Part shown: positions 61,889-64,000 of the stretch, piece by piece
Layout: every line of letters begins with the position of its first letter
How positions within the stretch are numbered: position 1 is the stretch's first letter
Origin: Pseudomonas sp. Root71
GTDB lineage: Bacteria; Pseudomonadota; Gammaproteobacteria; Pseudomonadales; Pseudomonadaceae
Assembly: GCF_001429045.1 (NCBI RefSeq)
Contig: NZ_LMHY01000022.1
Coordinates: forward strand, 266,724 to 330,723
Reading direction: 5' to 3'
DNA: 64,000 nt
Translations under genes and position numbers: made by a program
Notes under the pieces: generated by a model
What the model was told of the DNA's origin: nothing
The model's database searches: none
What the model saw: the letters and a program-made list of their open reading frames with translations, nothing else

Positions 61889-63535
61889 ATGACACTCAGT
61901 CCTTTTGCGGGTAAACCGGCACCGGCACAATTGTTGGTCGACATCCCGCGACTGGTAACGGCCTATTACACCGGCCAGCCTGATGCCGCGATTTCGACCC
62001 AGCGCGTTGCCTTCGGCACGTCCGGGCACCGGGGCAGCTCGTTCGACTTGAGTTTCAACGAATGGCACGTGCTGGCGATCAGTCAGGCGATCTGCCTGTA
62101 CCGCGAAGCTCAAGGCATCGACGGCCCGCTGTTTGTCGGCATCGACACCCACGCGCTGTCCACGCCGGCCGGCGCCAGCGCCCTCGAAGTACTGGCGGCC
62201 AATGGCGTGACTGTAATGATCGCCGAAGGTGACGAGTACACGCCGACACCGGCCATTTCCCATGCGATTCTCTGCTACAACCGCGGACGCACCAGCGGCC
62301 TGGCCGACGGCATTGTCATCACGCCGTCCCACAACCCGCCGCAAAGCGGTGGCTATAAGTACAATCCAACCAACGGTGGCCCGGCCGATACCCACATCAC
62401 CAAGTGGATCGAAGCCAAGGCCAACGAACTGCTGGCCAACAAGCTCGCTGGCGTCAAGCGCATCAGCTACGAGCAGGCACTGAAGGCCGGCACCACCCAT
62501 CGCCACGATTACCTCAACACCTATGTCGCCGACCTGATCAACGTGATCGACTTCGACGCCATCCGCGACGCCAAGCTGCGCCTGGGTGTCGATCCGCTGG
62601 GTGGAGCAGGGGTGCGCTACTGGTCGGCGATTGCCGAGCATTACCGCCTGGACCTGGACGTGGTGAACAAAGAGGTCGACCCGACCTTCCGCTTCATGAC
62701 TGTCGACTGGGATGGCCAGATCCGCATGGACCCATCGTCCAGCCACGCCATGCAAGGCCTGATCGGCCTGAAAGAACGCTTCGATGTGGCGTTTGCCTGC
62801 GATCCGGACCACGACCGCCATGGCATCGTCACCCCGTCCGGTGGCTTGCTGGCGCCGAACAACTACCTCGCCGTGGCCATCGACTACCTGTTCCAGAACC
62901 GTCCGCAATGGCGCGCCGATGCTGCAGTAGGTAAAACGGTGGTCAGCAGCGGCCTGATCGATCGCGTGGCCAAGCGCCTGGGTCGTCGCCTGTACGAAGT
63001 GCCGGTCGGTTTCAAATGGTTTGCCGATGGTCTGTTTGACGGTTCCCTGGGTTTCGGCGGTGAAGAAAGCGCCGGTGCCTCGTTCCTGCGCAAGGACGGC
63101 GGCGTCTGGAGCACCGACAAGGACGGTTTGATTCCGGCCTTGCTGGCCGCCGAGATGACCGCCCGCACCGGTCGCGACCCGAGCCGGGCGTACCGTGCCT
63201 TGACCGACGAACTGGGTGAGCCGTTCTCGGTACGGGTCGACGCCAAGGCCAATCCGGAGCAGAAGGCGCTGTTGAGCAAACTCTCGCCGCAACAGGTCAC
63301 CTCGACCCAGCTGGCCGGCGAGCCGATCCAGAGCATCCTCAGCCACGCACCGGGCAATGACCAGGCCATTGGCGGCCTCAAGGTCATGACCGAGAACGGT
63401 TGGTTCGCGGCACGTCCGTCGGGCACGGAAGACATCTACAAGATCTACGCCGAAAGTTTTGTCAGCGACGACCACCTCAAGCAACTGGTGGCCGAGGCGC
63501 AAACGCTGGTCGATGGTGCCATTTCCGCGAAATAA
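61889..63535 (+). CDS. pgm: Phosphoglucomutase
   Basis: 548 residues, alpha-D-phosphohexomutase family, E. coli Pgm type. [10 protein letters not shown] is the substrate-phosphate contact, TPSHNPP carries the phosphoserine (Ser147), DPDHDRHG binds magnesium, and the C-terminal [12 protein letters not shown] loop binds phosphate. It interconverts glucose 1-phosphate and glucose 6-phosphate for glycogen/trehalose and polysaccharide precursors. Monocistronic with its own terminator. Confidence 0.96.
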   Translation: MTLSPFAGKPAPAQLLVDIPRLVTAYYTGQPDAAISTQRVAFGTSGHRGSSFDLSFNEWHVLAISQAICLYREAQGIDGPLFVGIDTHALSTPAGASALEVLAANGVTVMIAEGDEYTPTPAISHAILCYNRGRTSGLADGIVITPSHNPPQSGGYKYNPTNGGPADTHITKWIEAKANELLANKLAGVKRISYEQALKAGTTHRHDYLNTYVADLINVIDFDAIRDAKLRLGVDPLGGAGVRYWSAIAEHYRLDLDVVNKEVDPTFRFMTVDWDGQIRMDPSSSHAMQGLIGLKERFDVAFACDPDHDRHGIVTPSGGLLAPNNYLAVAIDYLFQNRPQWRADAAVGKTVVSSGLIDRVAKRLGRRLYEVPVGFKWFADGLFDGSLGFGGEESAGASFLRKDGGVWSTDKDGLIPALLAAEMTARTGRDPSRAYRALTDELGEPFSVRVDAKANPEQKALLSKLSPQQVTSTQLAGEPIQSILSHAPGNDQAIGGLKVMTENGWFAARPSGTEDIYKIYAESFVSDDHLKQLVAEAQTLVDGAISAK

Positions 63536-63556
63536 ACACACAACCCTGCAGCAACT

Positions 63557-63592
63557 AAAAAGGGGCGACCATTCACGGCCGCCCCTTTTTTT
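63557..63592 (+). terminator. Intrinsic terminator of pgm (bidirectional)
   Basis: AAAAAGGGGCG, 12-base loop, CGCCCCTTTTTTT. Works in either direction, so also fits the end of the convergent pirin gene. Confidence 0.85.
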
Positions 63593-63614
63593 GTGCCGCC
63601 CGGCATTTACCGAA

Positions 63615-64000
63615 TCAGGCCAGATCCACCAGAACAATCTCGCTGTCCTCGATGGCCGTCACCCGCAGCACTTGCTCATCGGCAACCGCTACACCGTCTC
63701 GAGCTTGTACACGCAAGCCATTGACTTCAATGATCCCGGTAGCCGGCACCAGGTACGCACGACGCCCCTTGTCCAGCGGGTATTCGGCAGACTCACCGGC
63801 CTTCAGATTGGCCGCTACCAGCCGGGCATCGGCGCGAATACGCAGGCTCTGGTCGTCGCCTTCCTTGCCGCTGGCCAGGGTGACAAAGCCTTCGCGGTCG
63901 CCTTTCGGGAACGGCTTGGCGCCCCAGGACGGCGCCAGGCCGGACTCGTTCGGGATGATCCAGATCTGGAAAATCCGGGTCGGCGTCGCTTCCAGGTTGT
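63615..64000 (-). CDS. Pirin-family protein, C-terminal part (cut by window edge)
   Basis: Minus-strand frame from the right edge to TGA at 63615-63617, about 128 residues. Segments RIFQIWIIPNESGLAPSW, KGREGFVTLASG-like, LVAANLKAGESAEYPLDKGRRAYLVPATG and LRVTAIEDSEIVLVDLA are the C-terminal cupin of pirins. Some bacterial pirins have quercetin dioxygenase activity. The metal-binding N-terminal cupin is outside the window. Confidence 0.85.
   Translation of the reverse strand, partial: NLEATPTRIFQIWIIPNESGLAPSWGAKPFPKGDREGFVTLASGKEGDDQSLRIRADARLVAANLKAGESAEYPLDKGRRAYLVPATGIIEVNGLRVQARDGVAVADEQVLRVTAIEDSEIVLVDLA

Noticed and set aside
61871..63637. 588-codon open frame on the minus strand
   Set aside because: Antisense to pgm, which has all active-site motifs.

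Overview
The window reads as chromosomal DNA of a fluorescent-group Pseudomonas. The evidence is a mannitol operon in the mtlR-mtlEFGKDYZ order described for P. fluorescens, close matches to P. aeruginosa MexE/MexF/OprN and MexT, Pseudomonas-type REP elements of at least two families in intergenic spaces, and GC-rich codon use. I see no rRNA, tRNA, IS element, prophage or CRISPR array. Both edges cut genes: a Ku end-joining gene on the left and a pirin gene on the right.

Layout. 0-5.4 kb: Ku, a small proline-rich secreted protein, a PQQ-type aldose dehydrogenase, a catalytic-domain-only threonine dehydratase behind what looks like a transcription attenuator with a 21-codon leader peptide, ecotin, and three small lineage-specific genes. 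5.6-15.5 kb: the polyol operon, with an ABC importer (mtlEFGK), mannitol dehydrogenase, xylulokinase, fructokinase and the AraC activator mtlR; REP pairs sit at three internal junctions. 15.5-17.9 kb: a PI-PLC-like enzyme and a glycosyltransferase. 17.9-28.3 kb: a dense signalling island with a CHASE3-GAF hybrid kinase carrying three receivers, a CheR methyltransferase, a stand-alone CheB methylesterase, a receiver-kinase, two single-domain receivers, a kinase-receiver and a two-domain KaiC ATPase, without chemoreceptor, CheA/CheW, KaiA or KaiB. 28.4-32.9 kb: a membrane-anchored TPR protein and an AaeB/DUF1656/AaeA-type aromatic-acid efflux set.

33-58.3 kb: the mexEF-oprN efflux operon lies at one end and its usual regulator mexT, with a divergent mexS-like reductase, at the other. 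About 17 kb of hydroxyproline catabolism separates them. That block encodes 4-Hyp epimerase (lhpA), D-Hyp dehydrogenase (lhpBEF), the deaminase lhpC, the semialdehyde dehydrogenase lhpG, the imine reductase lhpD, a fused aconitase-X likely acting on cis-3-Hyp, a second proline-racemase-fold enzyme with an unusual Ser/Thr active-site pair, an amino-acid ABC importer, an MFS importer, an AraC regulator and a GntR repressor. Copies of a TCGTATACGA palindrome precede lhpC and the ABC binding-protein gene, with a degraded copy before the GntR gene, so I infer one GntR regulon. A match to the MexT box is retained upstream of mexE.

58.3-64 kb: an unusual 0.5-kb spacer, an unrecognised 496-residue protein paired with a MocR-type regulator, phosphoglucomutase and pirin.

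The most system-like novelty is the signalling island (17.9-28.3 kb), where a methylation pair and a KaiC ATPase are packed with hybrid kinases. Other points of interest are the split mex locus, the attenuator and the Ser/Thr racemase-family enzyme.
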